In this document: in pieces, positions 28,039 through 37,045 of the stretch | Position numbering within the stretch: position 1 is the first letter of the stretch | Layout: each line of letters opens with the position of its first letter | NCBI GenBank assembly: GCA_016124895.1 | Contig: WGMU01000114.1 | Coordinates: 62,001-126,000, forward strand | Length of the DNA stretch: 64,000 nt | From: a bacterium | GTDB lineage: Bacteria > Planctomycetota > Planctomycetia > Planctomycetales > Planctomycetaceae | Direction: 5' to 3' | Notes under the pieces: model-generated | The model's database searches: none | What the model was told of the DNA's origin: nothing | What the model saw: only the letters and a program-made list of their open reading frames with translations | Made by a program: the position numbers and the translations under genes

Positions 28039-28063
28039 CGCTGCGCTCCTTGGTCCGGCCTAC
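28039..28063 (-). repeat. Right copy of inverted repeat flanking the OLD-family gene
   Basis: Complementary to 25926-25947; reads cgctgcgctccttggtccgg on the plus strand. It overlaps the last codons and the stop of the neighbouring PVC heme gene (stop 28060-28062). Confidence 0.75.
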
Positions 28064-31000
28064 TTTCCGTGGTGGTGGTGCTTCAGGTGTTCGGGGAGCT
28101 GGTAGCCGCCGTCTTCTACGAAGGCGTGGAGGTCGAGGAGTTCGTCCTTCGTTAACACGTTGGCCAGACCGACGGGCATCGGGGAGACCTTCGAGGCGAT
28201 CTTTTCGTCGATGTCCTTCTTCGGGACGGTCGTCAGCGACGTTGGGGTGAGCAGGTTGGTGGCGACCTCGTACGCGGCTTTGGTTTCCTTCATCACGACA
28301 CCGGCGACAAGGCGGCCGTCGTTGAGGATGAACTGCCAGGTCTGGAACTTCTCGTTGATCTTCGCGGACGGTTCGAGAATCTGACGCAGCAGTTCTTCGC
28401 CCTTCAGCTTCTTGACGGACTCGGTCAGGTCGGGGCCGAGGTTCACTCCGTGACCGGCGATGACATGGCACTGGTTGCAGCGGGCTTTGACGAACGCCGT
28501 CATGCCGCGCGTCACGGTGGCGGCGTCGGGCTTGCGGGCGAGTTTGTCGAAGTCTTTGAAGTCGGCCATCGTCCACTCTTTGACGACTTTCGGCTGAGCC
28601 TCGGCCAGCAGGGCGTCGGCGGCGGACTGGGTTTCGGCGACGACCATCACGCCGTTCATCACGACCCAGTGGCCGGGGAACGTGCAGACGTACGGGTAAA
28701 TGCCGGGTTCGGTCGGCGCTTCAAACCGCAGCACGGAAATCTGAGCGGCTCGCGTCGGGCCGATCATCTTCGAGGCGTGCAGGATCAGGTCGCCCTTCTC
28801 GCGCGGGATGAAGTCCGAGGCGGCGTTGCGCGGGTCCTTGGCCATTTCGTTGGCGGCCATGCCGACTTCGGCGAGCGCTCCGGGCTTCACGACGACGAAG
28901 TTGTGATCCGTCGCGTCGGGGTTCGTGAACACGACTTTGACCGGCTGCCCCGGCTTCGCGACGAACTGCCGGATCGAGAACAGCATCCGCTCGGGTACGC
29001 AGGTCACGTCGACTTTCAGCAGACCTTTCTGGCGATCGAACTGAGCCTGCGCGGCGGTCGGCGTCGGTTCTTTGATCGCCTTTTCTTTCGCGGCTTCCTT
29101 CAGGATCTTCGCGATCGTCTGGTCGGAGTCGTTCTCCCAGAACGGTCGCAGCGTTTTCGCGCCGAGAGCGCAGGTGATCGCGTACTGCAGGTGCCCGTGG
29201 CGCGCGTGCTTGAGCGTGTCGAGCATCGCGTCGAACGCCGGACGGGTGCCGATATAGCTGGCGGCAATCGCGGCCTGCATCCGGACGATGCCGTTTGCAT
29301 CGTTGGCGGCTTTGCGGAGTAGTTCCGCGGCGTCGGGCATTTCCGAGTGCCAGTAGCGAAGCTGTTCGGTCGCGGCGGCTCGCGCGTGGTGATCGTCGCA
29401 GGCAAGCAGTTCACGCAGCAGGTCGGGGCGTGATTCGCCAATGCCTCGGTACAGCCAGACGGCTTCGATCTGGTGATGCCGCAAACGCGGATCATCGGCG
29501 TCGAGGTTCGTCACCCAGCGATCGAGGGCTGCGGCAACAGCGGCGGAATCGCGTTCGCGGAGTTCGCGTTTGGCCCAGTAGCGATAGCGGTACTCGGGAC
29601 GTTTCAGGATGCTGAGCAGGTCGTCGATCGGAGCGCCGGCGATCGGTGGCGGATCCTGCAGCGGGCGGCCTTTGGTCGTGATCCGCCAGATGCGGCCCGA
29701 GTGGCGGTCACGGCGGTCGTCACGCAGCGAGTACTGCATGTGGCCCTTGATCGGGTTGTACCAGTCGCAGACATACATGGCTCCGCGCGGGCCGAACCGC
29801 AGGTCGACGGGGATGAAGCTGAGGTTCGTCGAGAAGATGACGTCGCCGACGTATTCCTCGTCAAAGCCGAACGGGCCTTCTTTCCATCTGTGGATCTCGA
29901 CCCGATTGGTGGGCTTGTAACGGACCTTGATAAAGCCGCCGCGAAGTTCGTCGGGGAACGTGTCGAAGTCGATGAACTCGTGCCCGCAGACGCCCGAGTA
30001 CGCCTGCAGTCCCTGCGGTCGCGGGTGCTGCGTTGGATACGGCGGATCGAGGGCGTGGAACGCGGTGGCGTAGACCGGGTGGCTGGCGACGTGCTGGCCC
30101 CAGTCGTCGAACGTGACGCCCCACGGGTTGGTGCTGGGGTACGTGCCGAAGCTGATCAGCCGCTGTTCGCGCGGCGTGAAGCGGAACCAGCCGCTGTTCT
30201 GCTGCCGCACAGGACCATACGGCGTTTCGACCTGCGAGTGATGAAAGATTGACTCGCGGAAGATGAGATCGCCGTCCGGTGTCCAGACGAAATCGTGCAG
30301 AGAATGATGTGAGTCCTCGGTGCCGAAGCCGGTCAGCACGATCTCGTGGACGTCGGCCTTGTCGTCGCCGTCGGTGTCTTTGAGGAAGCTCAAGTGTGGC
30401 TGCTCGGAGACGTAAACACCGCCGTCGCCGAACTCGAACGACAGCGGAATGTGCAGGTCGTCGGCGAAGACGGTGGACTTGTCGGCGCGACCGTCCTGGT
30501 CAGTGTCTTCGAGGATGACGATTTTGTCGTTCGGTTCGTTGCCCGGATAAACGTGTGGGTAGGTCAGCGAGCAGCTCACCCACAGCCGGCCGCGAGCGTC
30601 CCAGCGCATCTGAATCGGGTTGGCGATGTCGGGGAACTGCTCCTCGCCGGCGAACAGGTTGACCTCGAACCGCGGGTCGACCTGAAATGCCTTCTGCTCA
30701 TCCGCCGCCGTCATCCACTCGTTGGCTCCCCGGTTCTGAATCGTGGCTGGGAGTTCGGGTGCGTTGGAGTCGTCGGGCGTTGCGGGGACCTGCTCGCCGC
30801 GAGCAATCCGCCGGATGCGGTCGTCGCGGTTGGCGACCATGATGTCGAAGTTCCGCATCGCCGGCAGGAAGTCGAGGTAGCCGTAATCCTTGTTGCGACC
30901 GCCGGTGTAATAAAACGTGTTGACCGGTCGGAAGCGGCGGAAGAACTGACGGTTCTTATCGACGATCGCCTGCCGCAGCGGCTCGCTGATCGCGGGAGCT

Positions 31001-31866
31001 TCCTCGCCGAAGACCTGCTGAAACAGAGCCCCGGAGAACACCGCGTCGCCCTGCTGCGTGAGATGGATCCCGTTGATCGTCAGGTCCGAACCGGGGCTTC
31101 GCATGGCCGCTTCGGTCTGCACGAAGACGTCCGCGAAGCCGACCTGCTGCTCGGCCGCGACCTGTTTCATCGCCTGCGTGTAGAGGCGGATGTGCTCGTT
31201 GTTGAGGTCAGCGGCGGCGACGCGTTCGACGTTCTCGTTGGCGATCGGCGAAACGAGGATGACTCGCGGAGCGGACTCGCCGTTGAACGCTCGCGACTTC
31301 AGCCGAGTGACGTAATCAGTGAGCCGCTTCCGGAAGTCGTTGAGGCCATCCTCGCCCGCGAACGATTCGTTGAAGCCGTACGCCGCGAAGATGACGTTGG
31401 CCTTTTCGTGCGTCAGATGCTGCTCGGTATCCGCGAAGTTGTCGGGGCGAGGTTGGTTGTCAATCTCGTCCGCCGACCAGGCGAGGTGTCGCACAGTGAG
31501 GTTCAGGTCGGGAAACCGTTTCTGCAGTTGAGCCTCGAAGTTGCCGAACGCCGCCGCACGATCAAACAGCGTGTTACCGATCAGCGCGATCCGGTCACCT
31601 TTTCGCAACTTGAGTGGCAGCGTCGTCGCGACGAGTGTTGCGTCGGCAGCTCGCGGAGCCGTCTGCTCATAGATGCCGAAGCGGTCAAACTTTTCTGTCG
31701 TCAGCGGCGTGGCCTGTTCGATCTTGACGTTCTTGGCATCCTCCGGCTTGCCTGCGTTCGTCTGCGATGTTGGCTGCTGAGCGGCCAGTGGGCGATCGAC
31801 GGAGCCGAGGAACGAGAGAGCAACGGTGACGGACAGGGCGGCGAGTAGAACGGTGAATGAGCGCAT
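28060..31866 (-). CDS. Multidomain SGNH-propeller-HEAT-cupredoxin-cytochrome c protein
   Basis: A 1268-residue secreted protein (signal MRSFTVLLAALSVTVALSF). Order: an SGNH/GDSL-like domain (about 85-300) with GNTL in place of GDSL, YGFNES and NGIHL in place of DxxH, so the catalytic residues look lost; a propeller of the PVC putative dehydrogenase type (about 370-700; VILEDTDQDGRADKSTVF); HEAT-like repeats (about 730-960); a plastocyanin/azurin-like domain (about 970-1085) with copper ligands suggested by DHNF and CTFPGHWVVM; a cytochrome c domain with CNQCH near 1129; then a His-rich tail. GAGG lies before the ATG. Copper and heme in one chain suggest intramolecular electron transfer to an external acceptor. 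The final codons are inside a repeat. Confidence 0.88.
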   Translation of the reverse strand: MRSFTVLLAALSVTVALSFLGSVDRPLAAQQPTSQTNAGKPEDAKNVKIEQATPLTTEKFDRFGIYEQTAPRAADATLVATTLPLKLRKGDRIALIGNTLFDRAAAFGNFEAQLQKRFPDLNLTVRHLAWSADEIDNQPRPDNFADTEQHLTHEKANVIFAAYGFNESFAGEDGLNDFRKRLTDYVTRLKSRAFNGESAPRVILVSPIANENVERVAAADLNNEHIRLYTQAMKQVAAEQQVGFADVFVQTEAAMRSPGSDLTINGIHLTQQGDAVFSGALFQQVFGEEAPAISEPLRQAIVDKNRQFFRRFRPVNTFYYTGGRNKDYGYLDFLPAMRNFDIMVANRDDRIRRIARGEQVPATPDDSNAPELPATIQNRGANEWMTAADEQKAFQVDPRFEVNLFAGEEQFPDIANPIQMRWDARGRLWVSCSLTYPHVYPGNEPNDKIVILEDTDQDGRADKSTVFADDLHIPLSFEFGDGGVYVSEQPHLSFLKDTDGDDKADVHEIVLTGFGTEDSHHSLHDFVWTPDGDLIFRESIFHHSQVETPYGPVRQQNSGWFRFTPREQRLISFGTYPSTNPWGVTFDDWGQHVASHPVYATAFHALDPPYPTQHPRPQGLQAYSGVCGHEFIDFDTFPDELRGGFIKVRYKPTNRVEIHRWKEGPFGFDEEYVGDVIFSTNLSFIPVDLRFGPRGAMYVCDWYNPIKGHMQYSLRDDRRDRHSGRIWRITTKGRPLQDPPPIAGAPIDDLLSILKRPEYRYRYWAKRELRERDSAAVAAALDRWVTNLDADDPRLRHHQIEAVWLYRGIGESRPDLLRELLACDDHHARAAATEQLRYWHSEMPDAAELLRKAANDANGIVRMQAAIAASYIGTRPAFDAMLDTLKHARHGHLQYAITCALGAKTLRPFWENDSDQTIAKILKEAAKEKAIKEPTPTAAQAQFDRQKGLLKVDVTCVPERMLFSIRQFVAKPGQPVKVVFTNPDATDHNFVVVKPGALAEVGMAANEMAKDPRNAASDFIPREKGDLILHASKMIGPTRAAQISVLRFEAPTEPGIYPYVCTFPGHWVVMNGVMVVAETQSAADALLAEAQPKVVKEWTMADFKDFDKLARKPDAATVTRGMTAFVKARCNQCHVIAGHGVNLGPDLTESVKKLKGEELLRQILEPSAKINEKFQTWQFILNDGRLVAGVVMKETKAAYEVATNLLTPTSLTTVPKKDIDEKIASKVSPMPVGLANVLTKDELLDLHAFVEDGGYQLPEHLKHHHHGK

Positions 31867-31973
31867 GAGACGAAGACCTCAGAAGCAGAGAGTGCGGAGA
31901 TGCCACCGTAGCCCGATCAAAACACCTCGACAAGTCGCGCGGCATCCAGACGGAAATGCTAAGCCGGCAGTTT

Positions 31974-32067
31974 TTTCAGCCGCAGATACACGCAGATTTT
32001 CGCAGATGAATCACGGCAGGCTTCCTGTCTGAAATCTGCGTCTATCTGCGTGCATCTGTGGCTGAAA
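31974..32067. repeat. Palindromic intergenic repeat (cgcagat type)
   Basis: Arms 31974-32007 and 32034-32067 are complementary at 29 of 34 positions (left arm begins tttcagccgcagatacacgc). It lies between the multidomain heme gene and the ferredoxin gene. A decayed half-copy may be present near 13820-13865. Confidence 0.75.
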
Positions 32068-32099
32068 TGAGATTCCTGTCGTCCTCGTCAGCGCAGCAG

Positions 32100-32134
32100 A
32101 AAACCCGACGTCTCAAGGTGAGGCGTCGGGCTTC
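32100..32134 (-). terminator. Rho-independent terminator of the ferredoxin gene
   Basis: Stem cccgacgcctc/gagacgtcggg (one G-U) about 50 bases after the ferredoxin stop, followed on the minus strand by TTTT (32100-32103 on the plus strand are aaaa). On the plus strand it is followed by cttctt, so it may act in both directions. Confidence 0.75.
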
Positions 32135-32180
32135 TTGATTTCGGCTGCTGTGTTGCACGCGCCCTGCAGAAGCGAATTGT

Positions 32181-32564
32181 CTAGCTGCTTTCGGCGGCGA
32201 GTTCGCTCATACGGATGGCGGGTTCGACGACGCGTTCCCAGTTGGCCCGCAGATAGTCTTCCGGGCCGCCTTTGTTCGCGACCTGCCAGCCAACTTCGAT
32301 CGTCGGCACCATTTCGATCGCATCCCAAGGGCAGACAACCAGTTCGTATGGGTCGGATTTCTTGCCGGGAATGTGAACGCAGACTTCGCAGCCGACGCAG
32401 CGTTCGACGTCGATTTCGCACCAGGACTGCAGGCAATCAATCGATTCACCGTCGACCTTGTAAATACAGTCGACGGGACACACTTCGAGGCAGGATTCGC
32501 AGCCGGTGCAGTTATCCGCGTTGATAATTGCGACCTGCTTCGGCAGTTTTTTGCGTTTGGCCAT
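32181..32564 (-). CDS. Ferredoxin with two 4Fe-4S motifs
   Basis: A 127-residue protein. A first cluster motif CTGCESCLEVCP and a second CVGCEVCVHIP, completed after an insertion by CPW, hold the two iron-sulphur centres. The basic start MAKRKKLPKQVAIIN and GAGG before the ATG agree with the 32562-32564 start. The 14-residue insertion (GKKSDPYELVV) in the second cluster is longer than in bacterial 2[4Fe-4S] ferredoxins and appears lineage-typical. It probably feeds electrons to reductases in the cytoplasm; no partner gene adjoins. Confidence 0.88.
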   Translation of the reverse strand: MAKRKKLPKQVAIINADNCTGCESCLEVCPVDCIYKVDGESIDCLQSWCEIDVERCVGCEVCVHIPGKKSDPYELVVCPWDAIEMVPTIEVGWQVANKGGPEDYLRANWERVVEPAIRMSELAAESS

Positions 32565-32852
32565 GGAAAACCTCGGGGCCGTAATCGGTCACTTGAAGCG
32601 TCGCCACCACTCATCAGCGACGACAAACTCAAATCCTGACAGGACTTCCGTAGTTTCGTCAGGAAGCGGCGGACAACTTCAGCCTCTCACCGCAGTGGGC
32701 CACTTTGACAGAATTGTTGTCCTGAATCCGCGCGCCGGCAAGGCAGGCATCGGCGAACTGAGCGAATTGCTACGTCTGAGAAACTCAGATTCCCGGCTGA
32801 GATCTGCGACCTGAACACCACAGATGGACAAGTTTTGTACGGTTCCTGCAGG

Positions 32853-34067
32853 TTACGTTCGCCCGACGACGGTGGCAGTCCCGGACTGAATCACGTTCTG
32901 GAGCGCCATCGAGACGAACTCGACGTCGTCATCGGTCATGTCCGCGTAGATCGGCAGCGAGATTTCCCGCTGGAACTCGTTTCGCGCGACGGGAAACGTG
33001 TCCGGACCGAACGCGTACAGTTCCTGATAGTGAGGGTGCAGCGAAATCGGCACACATTGAACAGACACGTCGATGTGCATGTTCTGCAGTGCGGTCGCGA
33101 TGTCGTTTCGCGAGATTGCCGAACGCAGCAGGTTCAACCGCAGCGGGTAGCCTGTCCAGCCGTGAATCTCGCGGCCTGATTCCGGCGGCTCGTCGACTTC
33201 CGCCATGCTTGACACGTTGGCCGAGTAACTCATCGCAATTTCACAGCGCCGCCGCCAGTCGCAGTTCACGAAATCGAGGCCGGCCAGTGCCCACAGCGCA
33301 TCGACCTCAGAGAGCTTCGTCACATAGCGGAGCCCGGCAGACGGCAGGACCGGTCGGGCGACGTGCGGCTCCGGAGTGATCTCGATCCTCCGACGCCGGA
33401 TGGCAACCGCCAGTTCGTCCGAGAAGGTTGTGATCAGGACGCCCCCGGTCGCTCCGGATCGGTCTGGCGAACGCGCGGCGAGCAGACATGCGACCTGGCT
33501 TGTGCTGCGAGTGCCCGGCAGGATCCCCGGCGGGCAGGTGCTGGAGTCGATTATCAGCGGAAGATTCTTCGACGCCGCGTGAGCGATCAGTTCGTCGCTG
33601 GTAACGTCGCGGCCGGCAATTGACACCGCAATGACGGCTCGTGTCTGGTCCGTGATCGCGTCGGCAATTCCATCCGTGTCGATCAGCAGCGAATCGGTGT
33701 GAACGTCGACCGGGATCGGATGCGCATCGAAGTGGCGAATAACGTCAGCAATGGCCAGCGGAGAATATGCCGGGACGATTACTTCGTCGCCCGCCCGCAG
33801 ATCGATAGCCTGCAGCGTCAGATGCAGTGCCACGTTTCTTGTCGTCACAGCAATTGCGTGCGGCATGTCAGCCTGGCGAGCGGCCTTCAGTTCCAGCTCT
33901 TTCAGCCAGCCGTGATTCGGTGATGCGCTGTCGAGCAGTTCGCGAACCCGCTGCGTCAGCCGGTCAACGGACGACTGCGCTGGTCGACCGTCCGTTGCAG
34001 CGCGGTGAGGCGCATCCGGGCGGCTTGCAGTTCCACGCAAATCGTGAATGGGAATTCCGGCTGGCAT
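32853..34067 (-). CDS. DegT/DnrJ/EryC1/StrS-like protein lacking the PLP lysine
   Basis: A 404-residue homologue of sugar aminotransferases, probably in an operon with the epimerase upstream. The start is the first ATG (34065-34067); a TTG at 34109 gives a longer version. Family blocks are recognisable: HAIAVTTRNVALHLTLQA (normally SSGTAAL), GDEVIVPAYSPLA, and the cofactor aspartate in LPLIIDSST. The segment that should carry the internal-aldimine lysine reads LLAARSPDRSGATGG, with no lysine or histidine, and the phosphate-binding Gly-Thr is Arg-Asn. So it is unlikely to be a classical aminotransferase or dehydratase; it may be a pseudoenzyme, a regulatory subunit, or wrongly aligned by eye. 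Confidence 0.75.
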   Translation of the reverse strand: MPAGIPIHDLRGTASRPDAPHRAATDGRPAQSSVDRLTQRVRELLDSASPNHGWLKELELKAARQADMPHAIAVTTRNVALHLTLQAIDLRAGDEVIVPAYSPLAIADVIRHFDAHPIPVDVHTDSLLIDTDGIADAITDQTRAVIAVSIAGRDVTSDELIAHAASKNLPLIIDSSTCPPGILPGTRSTSQVACLLAARSPDRSGATGGVLITTFSDELAVAIRRRRIEITPEPHVARPVLPSAGLRYVTKLSEVDALWALAGLDFVNCDWRRRCEIAMSYSANVSSMAEVDEPPESGREIHGWTGYPLRLNLLRSAISRNDIATALQNMHIDVSVQCVPISLHPHYQELYAFGPDTFPVARNEFQREISLPIYADMTDDDVEFVSMALQNVIQSGTATVVGRT

Positions 34068-34231
34068 AGCTGACTGACGAACAAACGACGCGACCTGCCC
34101 GCGGGACAACGGCCCGACCTGAGTCGTGCTGCGCCGCCATTCGGTCTGTCAGCAAAGTCATCTGAGTCACAGAACGGAACGACGAACGGGCTGTAAGCAT
34201 CGCAGCGGTTGCAGGATGCGTACCGCTGCCG

Positions 34232-35218
34232 TCAGTCGCCGAGCCGTCCGTCGCGGAACTCGGCAGCGACATCGTCAATCACGTCGTTGATCGACAATGT
34301 TGGTGACCATCCAACGGCCAGTCGGATGCGCTCGATCGACGGAATACGGCGCTGCATATCCTCGAATCCTTCGCCGTAAGCCTCGCTGTAGGGGATTGTC
34401 CGGATCTGCGATGGGCTTTCGAGACGCTGGACGATCAGTTCGGCAAGTCCACGAATTGAGATTTCCTCGGTGCTGCCGACGTTGAAGATCTGTCCCCAGG
34501 CCGTGCTGGAGTTAACCAGCATTATCAGCGCCTGTACGACATCGTAAACATGGCAGAAACAGCGGGACTGCGTTCCGTCTCCGTGAACAATCAGGTCGTC
34601 GCCTGCCAGGGCCTGCTCGACAAACCGCGGGACGACCATGCCGTACTGGCCGCGCTGCCGCGGACCGACCGTGTTGAACAGGCGCACGATGGCGACCGGC
34701 AGCCGCGTTTCCTTCCAGTGAGCCAGCGCCAGAAACTCGTCAAGCGCCTTCGCGCAGGCGTACGCCCAGCGATGCTTCGTCGTCGGACCTTCCACACGGT
34801 CGTCGTCCTCGCAATACGGCACTTTGGTCGACTTGCCATAGACCTCCGACGTGGACGTAATGAGCACGCGGTTGCGGTAGCGCCGCGCGAGTCGCAGGAC
34901 GACTTCGGTTCCCTGATAAATCGTGTCGATCGTCGCGACCGGCTGTTCCATGATCAGCCGCACGCCGACAGCACTCGCGAGGTGGTAGACGGTACCGCAC
35001 TCCATCATCAGTTTCTGCATCAGCGACACGTCCTGAATCGTGTCGACATACAGGCGGAAATCTGGATTGGCTTCGAGGTCTGCGACGTTGCTGTGCAGAC
35101 CTGTCGATAGGTTGTCGATGACCGACACCTGCTTGTCGGCGGCGAGCAGCGCGCGAGCGAGATGGCTGCCGATAAAGCCGGCGCCTCCGGTGATCAGCAC
35201 GTGGTTGTCGCGGTCCAT
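34232..35218 (-). CDS. NAD-dependent epimerase/dehydratase (sugar-nucleotide SDR)
   Basis: A 328-residue extended short-chain dehydrogenase. The NAD-binding TGGAGFIGSHLA is at residues 10-21; the catalytic Ser/Thr is in ITSTSEVYG and Tyr-x-x-x-Lys in YACAKALDEF near residue 148. The C-terminal FEDMQRRIPSIERIR resembles UDP-glucuronate decarboxylases and related 4,6-dehydratases/epimerases. GAGGA precedes the ATG. It precedes the DegT-like gene on the same strand by about 165 bp, so both likely work on an activated sugar for surface polysaccharide. Confidence 0.88.
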   Translation of the reverse strand: MDRDNHVLITGGAGFIGSHLARALLAADKQVSVIDNLSTGLHSNVADLEANPDFRLYVDTIQDVSLMQKLMMECGTVYHLASAVGVRLIMEQPVATIDTIYQGTEVVLRLARRYRNRVLITSTSEVYGKSTKVPYCEDDDRVEGPTTKHRWAYACAKALDEFLALAHWKETRLPVAIVRLFNTVGPRQRGQYGMVVPRFVEQALAGDDLIVHGDGTQSRCFCHVYDVVQALIMLVNSSTAWGQIFNVGSTEEISIRGLAELIVQRLESPSQIRTIPYSEAYGEGFEDMQRRIPSIERIRLAVGWSPTLSINDVIDDVAAEFRDGRLGD

Positions 35219-35411
35219 CCCGTCGTCCTCGAATTCGAAATCTCAAATCTCACTGGGGCTCATCGTGCCGAGTTGTCGCGCCGCTGTCACGATTCAACTC
35301 GCCGGACGAACGCACCGGCGAGCGATTCCTCGCCGAATTGTCGGAACATCTGCTTCCAGGACCGGCGAAAACTCGGATCAGGCAGCTTCTGCGGACAGGG
35401 ACTCACTCAAC

Positions 35412-35451
35412 AAAAACCGCCCCGCGACTCAATACCGTGCCGCAGGGCGGT
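35412..35451 (-). terminator. Rho-independent terminator after the oxidoreductase gene
   Basis: On the minus strand, accgccctgcg pairs with cgcggggcggt (one G-U) around a 14-base loop, followed by TTTTTG, about 50 bases after the stop at 35500. Confidence 0.8.
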
Positions 35452-35499
35452 GATCAGAACTGTGAGGTCATCAGTCTCGTAAACTGACGCCGAGCGCTA

Positions 35500-36891
35500 T
35501 CAGTACTCGCGCTTCTTCGTGATGCCGGGCATCGGGACCGGATACTTGCCGTTGGGCAGTTTGGCCAGCGGGGCCGGGCCGCCGAGCACGAGCTTGTCGG
35601 CGTCCGGTGCGAACTCGTGCTCGTGGTTGAGCATTTCGTCGAGCGTCATGACCTGGCCGGTGTGAGCGGCGAAGCGGCCCATTGCCGTGACGAGGCTCGC
35701 CATCGCGCCACGTTCGACTTCGTTGTACGGCGTGTCGTTCCTGATCGCCGTGACGATGTCTTCCCATTCGACCTGGTACGGGTTCGGTTCAGGCTTGTCG
35801 TATTCCCAGACCAGCTTGCCAGGATCGATGCCGCCGTCACCCTTGTCGACTTTATAGCCGCTGAAAATGCGGCTCTTTGCGGGCAAATGGCCGGCTGTTG
35901 AAAAGATGACCGAGCCCTTCGTGCCCTGTGCGTAGGTCGCGAAGTCCTGATGGCAGCCCGCGATCGTGCGGCCGTTAACGTTCATCTTCGTGCCGTCCTC
36001 GAACGTGTATTCGATCGAGTAGCTGTCGAAGTTCTGGTCGATCATGTCTCCACGGTAGTGGCGACCGCCCGACGCCTTTGCCTGAACCGGCCAGGCTCCC
36101 TTCAGCCAGCAGCCTTCGTCGATATTGTGAATCAGGAAGTCGCTGACGGCGCCGCCGCTGGCCCACAAAAACGCATGGAAGCGACGAATCTGCCACTCGA
36201 GATCGCCCATGCCTTCCGGAGCCGGCCCCGTGGCTGCCGAACCGGTCGGGCCGGCCATCCGGTAAGCCCGGATGTTGAGCACGTCGCCGATCTCACCGTC
36301 GTGAATCCTTCTGGCCGCTTCGCCGCGCGCCAGGCAGTGGCGGCACATCAGACCAACGCCAACCTTCAGGTTCTTCTCGATGGCCTTCTTGTTGAGTTCC
36401 AGCATCTTGCGGGTCGTCGGGCCTTCCGTCGTGATCGGCTTCTCCATGAAGACGTTCAGGCCCTTCTCGATCGCGTAGCCATAGTGAACCCAGCGGAACG
36501 CGACTGGCGTCGTCAGAATGACGATGTCGCCAGGACGCAGCGTGTCCATGGCCTTTTTGTAAGCGTCGAATCCGATGAACCGCGTATCGTCGGTCACCTT
36601 GAAACGGTCTTTATGCCGGTTCTGCAGCGCGTTGAAGCTGGTGCTCTGGCGGTCTTCAAAGACGTCGGCCATCGCGACAAGTTCAACACGACCAGCCTGC
36701 GCACTCATCGCATTATCAGCCGCACCCGTCCCGCGGCCACCGCAGCCGACCAGAGCAACGCGGATCGTGTCATCGCCTGCCGCGTAAACGTGCTGTCCAG
36801 CAGCGCCGACCAGAGCTGCCGCTCCCGCCAGTCGGCCGGAATCCTTCAGAAAGTCGCGACGCGACGCATTCGCAGGTGACTTGTCAGACAT
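35500..36891 (-). CDS. Tat-exported Gfo/Idh/MocA family oxidoreductase
   Basis: A 463-residue homologue of the 12157-13644 protein. The Tat motif SRRDFLKD near residue 10 is followed by a hydrophobic stretch and a cleavage region near HVYAAGDD. The Rossmann motif is IRVALVGCGGRGTGAADNAM; the EKP motif is FMEKPITTEGPT near residue 155. GGAG lies before the ATG. It is preceded 154 bp upstream by a ThuA-like gene; ThuA proteins frequently neighbour such oxidoreductases and are thought to share a sugar-utilisation pathway. A strong terminator closes the operon. Confidence 0.9.
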   Translation of the reverse strand: MSDKSPANASRRDFLKDSGRLAGAAALVGAAGQHVYAAGDDTIRVALVGCGGRGTGAADNAMSAQAGRVELVAMADVFEDRQSTSFNALQNRHKDRFKVTDDTRFIGFDAYKKAMDTLRPGDIVILTTPVAFRWVHYGYAIEKGLNVFMEKPITTEGPTTRKMLELNKKAIEKNLKVGVGLMCRHCLARGEAARRIHDGEIGDVLNIRAYRMAGPTGSAATGPAPEGMGDLEWQIRRFHAFLWASGGAVSDFLIHNIDEGCWLKGAWPVQAKASGGRHYRGDMIDQNFDSYSIEYTFEDGTKMNVNGRTIAGCHQDFATYAQGTKGSVIFSTAGHLPAKSRIFSGYKVDKGDGGIDPGKLVWEYDKPEPNPYQVEWEDIVTAIRNDTPYNEVERGAMASLVTAMGRFAAHTGQVMTLDEMLNHEHEFAPDADKLVLGGPAPLAKLPNGKYPVPMPGITKKREY

Positions 36892-37045
36892 GGTGAGGTC
36901 TCCAGATCGAGAATTTGGTGATGCGTTTTCGTACGGAAGATGCCCGGCATGAGCAGTCGCGCAGAGCCCGCGTCGTCACGGGCCGAAGGCAAATGATGGG
37001 CGGCGGACCGCAAAATCGCCAGTCGGCGGAGTGTCGAGCATCGTC

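Noticed and set aside
30346-31848. A 500-codon plus-strand ORF opposite the multidomain heme gene
   Set aside because: Antisense shadow; its translation has no recognisable family while the minus strand has heme, copper and signal-peptide motifs.
34068-34109. TTG start extending the DegT-like protein by 14 residues
   Set aside because: The first ATG is at 34067; the extension has no recognisable family features.
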